64,000 nt of DNA. Origin: Isoetes taiwanensis (Eukaryota > Streptophyta > Lycopodiopsida > Isoetales > Isoetaceae). This document shows, in pieces, positions 31,534-43,550 of this stretch. The notes below the pieces were generated by a model. The model was not told the origin of the DNA. It did no database searches and saw nothing but the letters and a program-made list of their open reading frames with translations. The position numbers and the translations under genes are program-made. Numbering within the stretch: position 1 is the first letter of the stretch; each line of letters starts with the position of its first letter. The DNA is taken from the NCBI GenBank assembly GCA_021234155.1, contig JAJEKV010000003.1, positions 26,142,233-26,206,232 of the forward strand, read 5' to 3'.

Positions 31534-34114
31534 TAGCTTCTTGAAGACAAGACACACTCTTTATCTATAACAAGTGGTATGTTTTATTTCATTGAAACTT
31601 TTTGAAATTATCTTTGTATACGTGTTTAAGATGAATTGCAAAAATGATTTATTTGTAGTTCTAGACGTTGCTTCTTGTTGTTCTTATACATCCACAAAAG
31701 ATTTCCAAATAATTTGAATAAAAACTTGTAGCAATGCAAGTAGCTTATCCTTCCAAGCTGTGTTAGAGTGGTGCGCATCATATGTTCTAAGAGATGCTGC
31801 CAAGTACGTAGAAATTGCTCCTCCTCACAAATTTTCATTTGCTTGATTTCCTTATTTGCCATTCTATATGCATTACGTAAGGCATAAAGAGCCTTATTAC
31901 CATTTCTTTATCTCTGCATGGGTAGTCTGAACATTTATTTGCCAAATGGTAGCTCAGACATACTCACCCTGTCTTTTTTGTAAGTAAGTTTGAGTCAACA
32001 AACCCTTTGAATGCTCAGCCATGCACAAGTGCATGTAAATTGTGCACTTACGATGAGTGAAAACATGCTCATCTGTCTCCCAAAGAGAAGCATATCTAGC
32101 TTTACCTTTGTGTAGACTCAAGAAAAACAGATGGAGACCTATGACGCCATAATACCCTTTATCCACTAAGTATGCTCTCCTCTTTTTAAAAATTGGTTTA
32201 GCAAGTAAAACTCATACTGAAAGCCATCATCTAAGATTGCACAGAACTCAATGTTCTTCTTAGCAGTGCACTTATCAACATGTAGCCAAATGTAAAAGTG
32301 TATCTAGAGCATTCTATAGAGGATATACGCAAAGAAATAGTTGTATAATCACCTAAGTCTCAACTCATCCATACCACTTCAATAAATAAATAAATAAGGT
32401 CCATGTTACCAAAGTCAAAATTTCTCCTTATCAAACTTCCCAACAAATGCCCATACACATCACATGCTTACTATATCATAACTTACTCTATCTTGCCTCA
32501 TCACCACAGACTTCCCCATTAAATGGTTCAATAACGGCCAAAATGAAACACAAAACACACATCTAGGATTGGGATTGCTTCCTGCCTCGCAATGGCAAAG
32601 GCCCTCATGTAGTTTAATGATCTCATCACTTCCTTGGCAAAGCCAACAATGTCATTCATCACAAGATGCAAAACTTAGCCTGTTGCAGACTCCACATAAT
32701 GCACCAACAAGAAAACAATCTAAACATATTCGGTCATGCAATGGCCAGTGAGCCACTGCAACAAAACTTTCAAAGGCGAACTTAAGAACTTAAATATCAC
32801 ACATACAAAACCAAGAGCTGAAACTAGCTTCTTGAAGACAAGACACACTCTTTATCTATAACAAGTGGTATGTTTTATTTCATTGAAACTTTTTGAAATT
32901 ATCTTTGTATACGTGTTTAAGATGAATTGCAAAAATGATTTATTTGTAGTTCTAGACGTTGCTTCTTGTTGTTCTTATACATCCACAAAAGATTTCCAAA
33001 TAATTTGAATAAAAACTTGTAGCAATGCAAGTAGCTTATCCTTCCAAGCTGTGTTAGAGTGGTGCGCATCATATGTTCTAAGAGATGCTGCCAAGTACGT
33101 AGAAATTGCTCCTCCTCACAAATTTTCATTTGCTTGATTTCCTTATTTGCCATTCTATATGCATTACGTAAGGCATAAAGAGCCTTATTACCATTTCTTT
33201 ATCTCTGCATGGGTAGTCTGAACATTTATTTGCCAAATGGTAGCTCAGACATACTCATCCTGTCTTTTTTGTAAGTAAGTTTGAGTCAACAAACCCTTTG
33301 AATGCTCAGCCATGCACAAGTGCATGTAAATTGTGCACTTACGATGAGTGAAAACATGCTCATCTGTCTCCCAAAGAGAAGCATATCTAGCTTTACCTTT
33401 GTGTAGACTCAAGAAAAACAGATGGAGACCTATGACGCCATAATACCCTTTATCCACTAAGTATGCTCTCCTCTTTTTAAAAATTGGTTTAGCAAGTAAA
33501 ACTCATACTGAAAGCCATCATCTAAGATTGCACAGAACTCAATGTTCTTCTTAGCAGTGCACTTATCAACATGTAGCCAAATGTAAAAGTGTATCTAGAG
33601 CATTATATAGAGGATATACGCAAAGAAATAGTTGTATAATCACCTAAGTCTCAACTCATCCATACCACTTCAATAAATAAATAAATAAGGTCCATGTTAC
33701 CAAAGTCAAAATTTCTCCTTATCAAACTTCCCAACAAATGCCCATACACATCACATGCTTACTATATCATAACTTACTCTATCTTGCCTCATCACCACAG
33801 ACTTCCCCATTAAATGGTTCAATAACGGCCAAAATGAAACACAAAACACACATCTAGGATTGGGATTGCTTCCTGCCTCGAATGGCAAAGGCCCTCATGT
33901 AGTTTAATGATCTCATCACTTCCTTGGCAAAGCCAACAATGTCATTCATCACAAGATGCAAAACTTAGCCTGTTGCAGACTCCACATAATGCACCAACAA
34001 GAAAACAATCTAAACATATTCGGTCATGCAATGGCCAGTGAGCCACTGCAACAAAACTTTCAAAGGCGAACTTAAGAACTTAAATATCACACATACAAAA
34101 CCAAGAGCTGAAAC
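31534..34114. repeat. 1.29-kb tandem direct duplication, >99% identical
   Basis: The unit from about 31534 (AGCTTCTTGAAGACAAGACA) to 32824 (CCAAGAGCTGAAACT) is repeated head-to-tail from about 32825 to 34114, with an offset of 1291. Differences seen: C/T near 31968, C/A near 32313, and one missing C near 32589. The near-identity indicates a recent duplication or an assembly artefact. The minus strand holds short open frames (31626-31862 and 31954-32166) that recur in copy 2. One begins MDKGYYGVIGLH, vaguely like the D..Y.G..GL region of PIF/Harbinger transposases, but this is too weak to call. Confidence 0.9.
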
Positions 34115-34367
34115 AAGGAAGACCCCCCAACACCCAACTCCCAAAAAAGAAAAAAGAAAAAAAAAGCCTAAAAGGCGGCAATGCAATTGGTTACACGTTG
34201 GAAAGCTTTATAACGTGCAATTGAATAACCTATTTAATTGACCACAAGAGGGCTCATTTGTGGAAGAAATGGCGAAATGGCGAGCAAGCCGTTCATGAAT
34301 ACAGAATCACAGACCCAAGGGGAGGCCACGAAACAATGGACTAAATACAGTAATTACTGAAGACGAC

Positions 34368-34376
34368 CTATAAATA
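34368..34376 (+). promoter_or_regulatory. Putative TATA box of the terpene synthase-like gene
   Basis: CTATAAATA lies 49 bp upstream of the ATG at 34417 and only 22 bp upstream of the ATG at 34390. Transcription starting 25-32 bp downstream of the TATA would exclude the first ATG and favour the second. Confidence 0.5.
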
Positions 34377-34416
34377 CAACAGAACAGATATGCGAGAAAA
34401 TCATTCAGTCCAAGAT

Positions 34417-35499
34417 ATGGCTGCTGCAACAATTTCCCTGAGCTACACAGGTTCAAAAAAGCCGTGCAGTTTTTGGCCCAGAACAGGCTTGAACGCTCAA
34501 ATGCGTCTGAATGTGCGGTGCAAAGCGGCTGGGAAGCTGGAAATTCCGGAGGATCTGAAAATCAGATGCACCATACCATGGCGCTGCCATCCTCAAATTG
34601 GAGCCATCAGAGAAGAAGCCCATGCATGGATCCGCCAATATGTCTCAGCCCCAAAGCTCGAAGAATCGGATGTCCCCCTGCTCGTCTTGTCCTTCCTTCA
34701 TTCTGCGCCTTACTCTGCTGCCCTTTTTGGTGTCATGTTTGGCCTTTTTCTCGTCCCCTTTGATGACCTTATGGATTCCTTTTTCGAATCTAATTCTACC
34801 CAAATACACACCCCTTCTAGCCCACAACACAACACCTCTAGCCAAACCAACCACATTACCCATATCCTTTCCATCCTTGATGGTCACTACATCCCCCATC
34901 ATCTCCATCACCCTTTAGTCCATGCATTTTCTGATTGGTCCTCACGGTCTCGCCCCTTTTTCACCCCCTCCCAATGGTCCGTCTTCTCCCAACATATCGC
35001 CACTTACTTACATGGCCTTGATGAGCAATCTCATCTCCAGGTTACCCCCCATAAGCCCCCTCTACAACTCGCTCACTATATGAGTATCCGTAGAAAGACC
35101 ATCGGCTACACTGCCGCTTTTTCCCTCGTCGCATCCGCTACGGGTGTAGAAATCAATGAGGCATTGTGGACTCATCCCACCTTCCAAAGAATGCATAACC
35201 TTGTTGGTGACTTTTTTATATTTACTAACGATATTCTTTCCTTTCAACAGGATGAAGGTGTCTTATGGAATGCACTGTCGATAATGAGGGAAACCTCTGG
35301 CTACACCATGAAAGAAGTGATCTTGCAATCATGTAAAAGGCTGCAAGCCATAGAAGATGAGTTCAAATATCTTCTTCAAGAGTTTGAAGCTTCTCATCAT
35401 GTCCAACACCAACCTTCCCTTCATGCTTACTTGGATGCGTTGTCCTCCCATTTTTCAGCATACATCAAGTGGAACGGTTGTTCTCCAAGGCATCGTTGA
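34417..35499 (+). CDS. Microbial terpene synthase-like (MTPSL) protein
   Basis: This is an uninterrupted 360-codon frame (369 from the ATG at 34390). Numbering from 34390, the aspartate-rich motif DDLMD is at 125-129, a lone arginine (RRK) at 234-235 fits the pyrophosphate sensor about 46 residues before the NSE motif, and NDILSFQQDE is at 280-289. The NSE reads N-D-x-x-S-x-x-x-D with the usual E replaced by D288 and E289 next to it. Length and single alpha-domain organisation fit the class I microbial-type synthases of non-seed plants, which convert prenyl diphosphates to mono- or sesquiterpenes. The first 50 residues are rich in A, S, T, K and R and could be a plastid transit peptide. The start at 34417 is preferred because of the TATA position. 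The C-terminus ends CSPRHR, without the RY pair of bacterial enzymes. No intron or stop is seen; it appears intact. Confidence 0.85.
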   Translation: MAAATISLSYTGSKKPCSFWPRTGLNAQMRLNVRCKAAGKLEIPEDLKIRCTIPWRCHPQIGAIREEAHAWIRQYVSAPKLEESDVPLLVLSFLHSAPYSAALFGVMFGLFLVPFDDLMDSFFESNSTQIHTPSSPQHNTSSQTNHITHILSILDGHYIPHHLHHPLVHAFSDWSSRSRPFFTPSQWSVFSQHIATYLHGLDEQSHLQVTPHKPPLQLAHYMSIRRKTIGYTAAFSLVASATGVEINEALWTHPTFQRMHNLVGDFFIFTNDILSFQQDEGVLWNALSIMRETSGYTMKEVILQSCKRLQAIEDEFKYLLQEFEASHHVQHQPSLHAYLDALSSHFSAYIKWNGCSPRHR

Positions 35500-35726
35500 C
35501 GCCATTCTCTACTCGAGGAAAACGATAAACTTAATTTGCTTTTGAACTATGATCTTGAGTATTGAGGCTTGTTGTGCGACTACAAGACTCTAGTAATTTC
35601 ATGTTGGTGTAGGGTATGCATCTTATAGAATAATTGGTCTTTAATGGACTTAATTGCAGTAATGTAGTCTGGCACAAACGTGTGACCAAAGCTAGTTGAA
35701 ATACCCTTTTTAATACATTAATTGAA

Positions 35727-36480
35727 TTAATGATTTTTATCGTCTACGAAGACCTATGGGCCTATGGGTCCTAAAAAAGGGGTGCATCAGACCTATTACT
35801 ATCCGGATTAAAATACCCTTGTCCGAACGATTTTCGAGGGGAAAACTATGGCAATAATAAGAATGATGACAAACTGCACAAATACACATCGTGAAATATT
35901 GTGGCACATGTTAAGACCATGTTCGAGGACATAGCTGAGCCTGCATGTCTATGACCTCTTCAAAATACGTTTTCAGCAACTTCATTGAAGTCATGCTCAA
36001 TATCACATGCAGCGGCTGATTGGGTCTGACCAACTTAGCGTAGCGTGCCCATATGTGATCATACGTCGGACAACTTGACATTCATCCTTGAGCGCTAACA
36101 AAGCGTGTCCTGGCATAACTCTCCAATCCAACTGCTTGTCTCAATTTGGAGACGGTGCGCACCTGTGCAAATTGAGACAATGAGTCTGCACTTTTTCATG
36201 GGCAAATGGGTACATGGGTAGAGTTATGGGCCCCATTCCAGTATGGGGTTTATATGGTGTTGGTAATCTACTATCTTAACCTGTTGCTGGGTGCTGACAT
36301 TTAAAAGCTTGTTGAAAAAGCAAGCATCTAGATATTGCCTTAAGCTATGGCTCTTCTGTTCGCACCTATATGCACCTGTGCTCCTACACATTTTATCTGG
36401 CCAGCCATTGAGCACTCTTTTCCTTACAGCAGGCCTTGAGGCGCTGCAGCCACATTGCTACGGTGTAAGCTAGGTTGGAG
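35727..36480 (-). mobile_element. LINE remnant: ORF2 C-terminal part plus 3' tail
   Basis: Read on the minus strand, the 3' tail (35727-35880) contains CTTATTATTG, the CCTCGAAAATCG hairpin, GGGTCCATAGGCCCATAGG-like words and GATAAAAATC, as in the LINE at 29.7 kb. Upstream, near 36150-36240, are sequences matching the GCCCATGAAAA.GCGCAGACTCATTGTCTC region of that LINE. More degraded than the 28-kb copy. Confidence 0.65.
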
Positions 36481-38790
36481 AGACAAGCATCGTCCATACT
36501 AATCACCTTTTGAAAGTAGACAATGTGACAATGAAATTCTAACTAGCGCAATAACAACCTACCTATGCAGAAGCTTCATAACCATGCTCAGCTCATTCTC
36601 AATAGGTCTTCAATTAATCTATAACATTTTAATATTATTCAAACACTTCAGAGCTTCTCTTAAGGTTAGACGCATGCCATATGACTTTCACATAGGAGAA
36701 CGATTGATTAACAAAATATTCAGAATCAGTATAACTAACCTTATCCTAAAGCCACGAAAGATCTTCTTGAAGATTGAGCGTCACGCATCATGGAACGAGA
36801 CTAGGAACAAACATTGTGCCAAACAAATATCAAGCACCGCGTATTAGAAATGAAGCATTTGTCCTGTTGAGGATATATAGGCTACAACAATGTTGGTTGA
36901 ATCCATGGCGTGAACACAGTAATAGGCAAAAATGAAGGTGCTATTGAAAGGGAAATGGAAAGCCATATTATGACCACAACATTTTAGAAGTCTTTAATTT
37001 TGAATCAATGGACGGGGATGAACGTTTATGTATTGGCAATGGGCACATATTTTGAATACTAATACATGGCCGACGTGTGGCAAATTTGAATAATAATATA
37101 TGGCCAATGGACCAAAAACATTTCGAATGCATCGCACTTCAAATTTCAAGTTTTGTAGTCCTCGATTGCCTCTGGAGTCCTTAACTGCCTTTGGAGACCT
37201 TGCGCAGCTTCATGGTTGGAGAGGAATCTTTTGTTCTCTTTCCTATATGTAAGTTAATATGTTATGCCCTTCGTAAAGCATATCCTTAGCACTAACCATG
37301 TATATATTGCAACATAGGACCTCTACATATTCCTAGCTCAATGTAGTAAGAATAAAGTTTAGGCATAGTAACAAAACTGATTGGTGTTGTATATGGTTGT
37401 CATCCTGCTTATTATTCCTTTACTGGGTACTGAATTTTGTGCCTTCTGGTTCTTCTAATCTTTTTAGATTTTATGTTGTTGTGTTTAGGGCATTGGACTA
37501 TGACTCAAGTTCGAATCTCGATGTGATATTTTCGGCTTCATTTGTACTAACTAGTTGATTAGTTACTATTATTTCTTCAGGTTAGGCTTGCATGAAAATC
37601 TCAGCCCTTCCACCTGTTATAGCAGACCATCAATTTCCTAGCACATATTCCAGGCATAGTTTGGCTTGTACATGAAATGGGGTGATTGTCCTGTTTCATG
37701 TTTAAGCCAAGCTATGCATGGCATATTACATGCATATATTGTATTCCATACACGAAATAGAGAAGTTGCCCCATTCTGCCTTTGAGAATAGTAAGTTCAC
37801 TACACACTTTACACTATTCAAGAAAAGTATCTTTTCTAGGTCTAAACTAAAACCTTATGTTACCGTTCACAAACATCTTCATGGTCACAAATTTGCAAAA
37901 CTAATGCAGAATGATTTTAATGACTTAGCCCAATCTGAAGGCCTTATTTACCAGTTGAAAAAATTTGGCCAAGACCATTTTACTTTGACAATTTTTATTT
38001 TTTCTGAAGGCATAAACTCATTGAACTCGAAGATATAATCAACGTTGAAATCCCAAAGCATAATCATGCTTAAAGCCCCAAGACATAATCGCATTAAGAG
38101 CTGAAGGCATTAGTAAAAGAAAAGGCCCAAAGGCATAATTATATAAAAGCCCAGAGGCTTGTAATCTAGAGGAAAAAAAGTTGAATAAAACAATAGAAGT
38201 TTTTACAAAGGAGGTATCTTCAATCTACACCTGAATCTGTAGAATAAAAGAAAAAACATATAAGAAAAATTAAAGACCAGCCCTTACCCTGCTGCCAGCC
38301 AGGCTTTGAGTTCCTTATGGTCCTTTCTTCTTCTCGGTCATATTCATCCTCAACGTTTGGACTAGCCCTTGCTGCACTTTCACCCGCATCCTCACTCACC
38401 CTTGGCCCCTTTGCATGTTTGCTCTATGTTGAAAGATGATTCACTTGTCAATAGCCAACAAATATCATTTATATGTTATTAACCAACAACCAATATGATT
38501 TATATGTCATTAACCAACGGCCACAAATTATTTGTTTATTTGTCTATGTATTGAAATATGAGTCATATGTCAATACCCAGCAGATATCATCTATATGTCA
38601 TTAGCCAACAACCAACACATATGATTTATATGTCATTAGCCAATGGCCTTACTAGCTTTTTGGATTTCGGCCATAGACTGTTGGCCTTTGGCCAAATCCC
38701 AAAAAACACGTCTCTTATAAACAACCACTAAACACATGCAAAACTTAAGAGAGTAAATTATATGTTTTGCAAAATACTGAAAGGCAATTT
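36481..38790. other. AT-rich intergenic DNA; tRNA-like SINE relic near 37.48 kb
   Basis: At about 37480-37530 GTTTAGGGCATTGGACTATG and CAAGTTCGAATCTCGATG resemble a tRNA anticodon-to-T-arm region with a B box, likely an old SINE fragment. At 38440-38650 the phrase ATATGTCATTAGCCAACAACC recurs four to five times. No gene recognised. Confidence 0.4.
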
Positions 38791-39383
38791 TTGGGTTGCC
38801 CCTGGGGGCAAACCCTCGTTTATGTGGGTATGTGGGCATATCCAGGTATATGCCGCCATATGCCTAGCATATGCTGGTGACTGCTCTAAACTGGCTGCTG
38901 CCTGTAAACTCTCGGTCATCCAGCCCCATTCCTTCGCAGCCAACTCTCACCCCGGATGCCTTATGTTCCGATTCAGGTTTAGCCTATCTCAAGGCGGAAG
39001 GCCTCCACTCTGATAAGCTATTCTAAAAAACCAGAGGCTATTTTTTTTTACACATGCGCTCAAATCTGAGGTTGCGGTCCATGGCTCCCTGCTTATATGA
39101 ACGATTTCTATTAAGGTGCAATAGGCGAGCTTGCATTCAACGGAGCATGACAACGATTTGATGGAGGTTTGACTTCTTCTAATTGCTTTCTTTATTTTTC
39201 TTTGCCATTGCCCCGTACAAACTTGGAATTTATTCAAATATGTAACAGAATGGTGCAGTTAGGTTTCTTATACCTATTGTATGAAATTTTGTACCAGCTC
39301 ATTCTGTTTAAGGTAGATAGTTTTTCAGCTTTTTCTGCTTGTATCTAGTAAAACATTGCATAATACGGCTAGACTTATTTCAG

Positions 39384-41235
39384 CATCCCAGTTATGTTGA
39401 CTCATACCTTCGACTTGCGGCAATGGCAAACGCGAGAAATGATTTAACCTTGAGCATGGAGCTCGTAAGTACTTAATTGTGAATCACATGTATGATTTCT
39501 GTTTATGTGTCTCTATATGACAAAAATGAACCTGATAACGTGCATTCCATGCCAAAATATATCAGTTATGTAAGGTCATCTTGTTGCAGGTGGAAAGGGC
39601 ATTGCAGGAAGAGCCAACTTCTACTGATGCTTTGTCTCTTCGGGGTAGCTTAGAGCTGAAGTGTGATGACTGGCTCAAAGCAAAGGAAACTCTGAAGAAT
39701 ATACAAATTTTATCTGATGGGAAGGACAGCTACTCAACCTTAGCTCTGGTGATTTTCTTTTTCTTTTTCTGCATTTAAATACATTCATTTATCAAGTTAC
39801 AGTGCTAATTCGTATTTTGGACCACTTAAATTGTTAGGTCAATGGTAGGGTTATCTTTCAAAATACATCCATTTATTCCTCACATGATCAGAGTAGAAAA
39901 GCTTTCTGCTGACGTGCCCCACTCCCGTCCAAAGTTTTCAACTAATGTGCAACCTAAAATTGGTAGTACTCTTGTTAAAGGGAAACTGGACTTACTATGC
40001 TGGAACCGTGGAGAAAAGAAGGACCCAAAGCTGGAAGCAACACATTTAGAAAAGGCCAGAGAGATTTATCATAAGGTTTGCTTTAGACATGTGCTTCTGC
40101 ATTCTCTGCAAAAAATTCAAACTGTGACATATTATTTGGTTTTTCGATGAAGATATTGCAGCAGAAACCAAATAACATGTATGCTGCAAATGGGGTTGGC
40201 ATTGTGCTTTCTGAAAAAGGTCTATTTGATCTGTCAAAAGAGAGTTTTGCACAGGTATAGAGATAAACGGAGCAATTTGATAATTTCGTATTTATGAGAG
40301 GTGTCACACTTAACTTGTTCAAGACATAGGTGCAAGAGGCTGCAGTGGGAAATGTGGCAGTGGAAATGCCTGATGTTTGGATAAATCTTCTTGCACATGT
40401 CTATCTGGCACAAGGCCAGTTTGGCCTTGCTGTTAAGATGGTTAAGTTAAGGAAGTTTGTGAGCTTGAAATTCCACATAATTTGGACTTTATTGTGGCTT
40501 TTCTTTCAGTATCAGAATTGTCTCAGAAGATTTTACCACAATACTGAGACCAATATTCTTTTATATCTTGCACGAACCCATTATGAAGCCGAACAATGCC
40601 AAGAATGTAAGCGTGTGCTCCTGGGGGCAATACATTTGGCGCCATCAAATTATATGCTACGTTTTGATGCAGCAATAGCTATGCAGAAATTTTCAACAGC
40701 TACTCTGCAGAAAGCGAAAAGAACTGCTGACGAGGTTTGTTCTAATACAGCAAGAAAAATGCAACGTGTGTCAATATCATTGCAGTTTTAGGAAGTTACC
40801 TTGGGAAGACTTCAAACTCTTAATTGTGTTTTGAAAGTCTTTTTCAGAGTGCATTAAGAATTATGAGTTGAACTCTAATTGTGAAGCTTAAGATGCTCCA
40901 TGCATCCTAGTTTAGGATGGTAGAAAAAACGAGGCCTAGTTGCATTGTTGGTTTATAATTTATGGTTAGGAAAACAGTCCCTGAACCGAAAAGGCCATTA
41001 GTAGCCACCTCTCACTATTTTCTCGGCTTAGACATAATATATTCAGAAGGTTTGAAAAAGTAATCATCATGAAGTAATTTCATGTATTTGGTTGCTATTT
41101 AGGTCCGGCAATCTGTTGCAGAACTAAAAAATGCAATTTGGCTGTTCAGCCAGTTGTCAAATATTGAAGCACACCATATGCATGGTTTTGATGAAAAGAA
41201 GATCGAAATACATGTGCAACAATTCTGCTATTTTG
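39384..41235 (+). pseudogene. CTR9: CTR9 (Paf1 complex) partial gene, seven exons, frameshifted
   Basis: CTR9 (VIP6/ELF8 in plants) is a tetratricopeptide scaffold of the Paf1 transcription elongation complex. Exons with GT/AG borders are 39384-39464 (HPSYVDSYLRLAAMANARND), 39590-39748 (TDALSLRGSLELK, DGKDSYSTLAL), 39981-40075 (GNWTYYA, then DPKLEATHLEKAREIYHK), 40153-40254 (NNMYAANGVGIVLSEKGLF), 40330-40440 (MPDVWINLLAHVYLAQGQF), 40510-40734 (YQNCLRRFYHN, LLYLARTHYEAEQ, LQKAKRTADE) and 41103 onward (GFDEKKIEIHVQ). Phases match between exons. The third exon has a 1-bp deletion after GNWTYYAG, and the fifth has one extra Leu codon. The N-terminal TPRs and the entire C-terminal third are absent on either side. 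It is a decayed, captured fragment. Confidence 0.85.
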
Positions 41236-41299
41236 AGCAGAAAATTATGACTATAATTTTTGGTTCACTTATTTAAATTCATTCTACCAGATGAGGTTA

Positions 41300-42510
41300 T
41301 ATGCACATTGACAGATACGGCCTTCAACATTTGTACAATGGTGGATGCCTATGTCCAGAGAAATCCGATCTCGTTCAAAAACCAGGAGTTGCACTGTTGA
41401 ATATATGGTCGGCTAAGCACCGATTGCATACATGGATAGTTAGCTTCCATGCGAAGATCTATATGATATGATGGAGCTGCAAAACTACGACCAGGTATTG
41501 ACGTCTGTTCCGTTACAATCTCGTTAAAAAATGCATTTATGTGCTTTCCTCTCTTATAGAAATGCATTTGAAGAATACGAAGTAGGTGGCTGATGCCTAG
41601 ATTTGTTCGTGATGTTTGATTTGCCATCTGATGTTCTTCCTACCAGTGCAAAGGGATGCCAATGATGCTAAATTGTGGGTTTTAGAATCAATGATGTCAT
41701 AAGGCGGTAGCTTCAAATGTGATAATTCTGAAATTTTGCCTTGAGAGGTGTTAGTTCATGATGATCTACATTTAAAAGGGCATTAATGCTATCTGGCTGA
41801 TTCTTTACTTGTTCCTCTAACTCTCGCCTACAAGCCACTCCCTGCATCTAGTTCATCTGCAAATTTCTAGATGAGAACTTGTGACTGTAGCGTATGTGCA
41901 CAAGATTTTACTGCCGTGTCCCAATATAGGGAAGTTGAAGACATGTAACTTTTGTTTATGGGGAAAGAATTGATAACAATTTAGGAAGCATATGCTATAT
42001 TAACTCAGAAGAAACTTTCGAAGTGGTTTGCCATAGATTTCCAAACTTGCTATGTCCCATGCTTTAATTGTTCCCCCTTCACATGGCTGGGAACTTGTGA
42101 TATCGTTATGTTATCTATTTATTCTGTGGTTCGGTTACAATTCATTCTTTAGACTACAACATCTCACATGTTTGAGCCCTAACAAGTCGAAGATTCCAGC
42201 AATGCTTTGTTTTGTGAAATGCAGAAGACATCCTTTGGACCTAATGGTGCAACTTTTAAGGTGAAATCATGTTTTGGGTATATTTTTGTTACATTCCTCT
42301 ACGTTATTTAAACTATTTGCGGGTTTTATGGTCCCTAGGCTCGTGAGTTGGCAGAAAACAGATTTCTCACTTGCAACATGATTCAATGGTTTCTAACATT
42401 TCCTTTTGAATGCGGAAAATTCCCAGCTGGTGAATTTGGTACTACTGGATCTGCCCTATAGCAGGGACAGTGTAGCAGGACAGTGTGGGTTTATTGCCTC
42501 TCAATACGGT
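41300..42510. other. AT-rich interior of copy 2, no gene recognised
   Basis: No further CTR9 exon or other coding signal was recognised downstream of the seventh exon. The short open frames here lack any familiar pattern. Confidence 0.4.
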
Positions 42511-42728
42511 GACATCCATGTGAAAAAACAAGCTTTAAATGTGTCATTAATAATAGGGCATTGCTTTTGAAACCATTCCGCATTCTAGAATACAGCAATG
42601 GGACATGTATTATGAATGACATCCATGTGAAAAAACAAGCTTTAAATGCGTGTCATTAATAATACGGCATTGTTTTTGAAACCGTTCTGCATTCTAGAAT
42701 ACAACAATGGGACGTGTATTATGAATGT
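42511..42728. repeat. Tandem duplication of 107 bp
   Basis: The unit GACATCCATGTGAAAAAACA through CATTCTAGAATACA, GCAATGGGACATGTATTATG to AAT is present twice in a row (42511-42617 and 42618-42728) with a few substitutions. Confidence 0.9.
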
Positions 42729-42739
42729 CCAAATGTAGA

Positions 42740-42742
<3 letters not shown>

Positions 42743-42776
<34 letters not shown>
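42743..42776. repeat. Poly(T) tract of 34 bases
   Basis: An uninterrupted run of T. It could be the tail of a minus-strand retroposon, but no homologous body was recognised beside it. Confidence 0.9.
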
Positions 42777-42779
<3 letters not shown>

Positions 42780-43550
42780 TTGCCATAAAGGCAAACTATA
42801 ATAGAATATTATTCAGTTGGTATTGTGAGGCTTAGTGATATGTGAGAACAAGGATTACATGCATGCACAGAAAAGTTAACATGAGGAGGCTACATGTGTT
42901 TTTGCACAAGCTCTATGTGAATAACTTTGAGTGAACTCCTTGCTATGGCAACTTTCTAATAATTATATTCTAAGTTAAACTCCACTTTTGGTTAAGAGTA
43001 GAGTTTGAGATGCTCAAATATTGACATGGAGGTAAATACATCGAGTTTTGAGGACAATTCGGGCTTATTTTAGTGACAATTTAATAATTCGTGTAAGATG
43101 AATTTTATTAATATCCATTCGTCATTATTAGTTGTGATTATTAAAATCACCTAGACAATATAAAATTAGTGTTAAAAAGCTATTGTTTTTGGACATTGGG
43201 TTGGACCTTCACTTGTACACATTCATCTTGACTTGTGAAATTGATTTTGATTTTTCGAGTTGTGGGTCACTTTGAGTTGCAATGCATCTTGTATATATAG
43301 CAAGCATCATATTTAAACTAATGAGACAACATATTTTGATTTGAACATGGTTATTATTAAAGAAGCATATTTTGCTATCATTATGGAGAGAGATTGGCAG
43401 GACCAATTGCTTTTATCTCCGTCTTTCCTTTTGGCTCAGATGGGTAACATTCAATTTGTGAGTTATTAGCGTATTTGAATGCCTTGCCTTATGAATTATG
43501 AATTGGGCATGGAAATAGCATTCCACTGATATGTTTGAGTCCAGTTTTTT

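Noticed and set aside
31954-32166. Possible PIF/Harbinger transposase fragment (MDKGYYGVIGLH...)
   Set aside because: Only a few residues resemble the family; no DDE triad or neighbouring conserved block was found.
31534-34114. Interpretation of the 1.29-kb duplicated units as LTRs of a retrotransposon
   Set aside because: The copies are directly adjacent with no internal region, and no TG...CA termini, primer binding site or polypurine tract are visible.
37480-37530. tRNA-like sequence with a B box
   Set aside because: It lacks an acceptor stem and a proper D-arm; probably an old SINE fragment.
42743-42776. Retroposon poly(A) on the minus strand
   Set aside because: No recognisable retroposon body or target duplication next to it; recorded only as a homopolymer.
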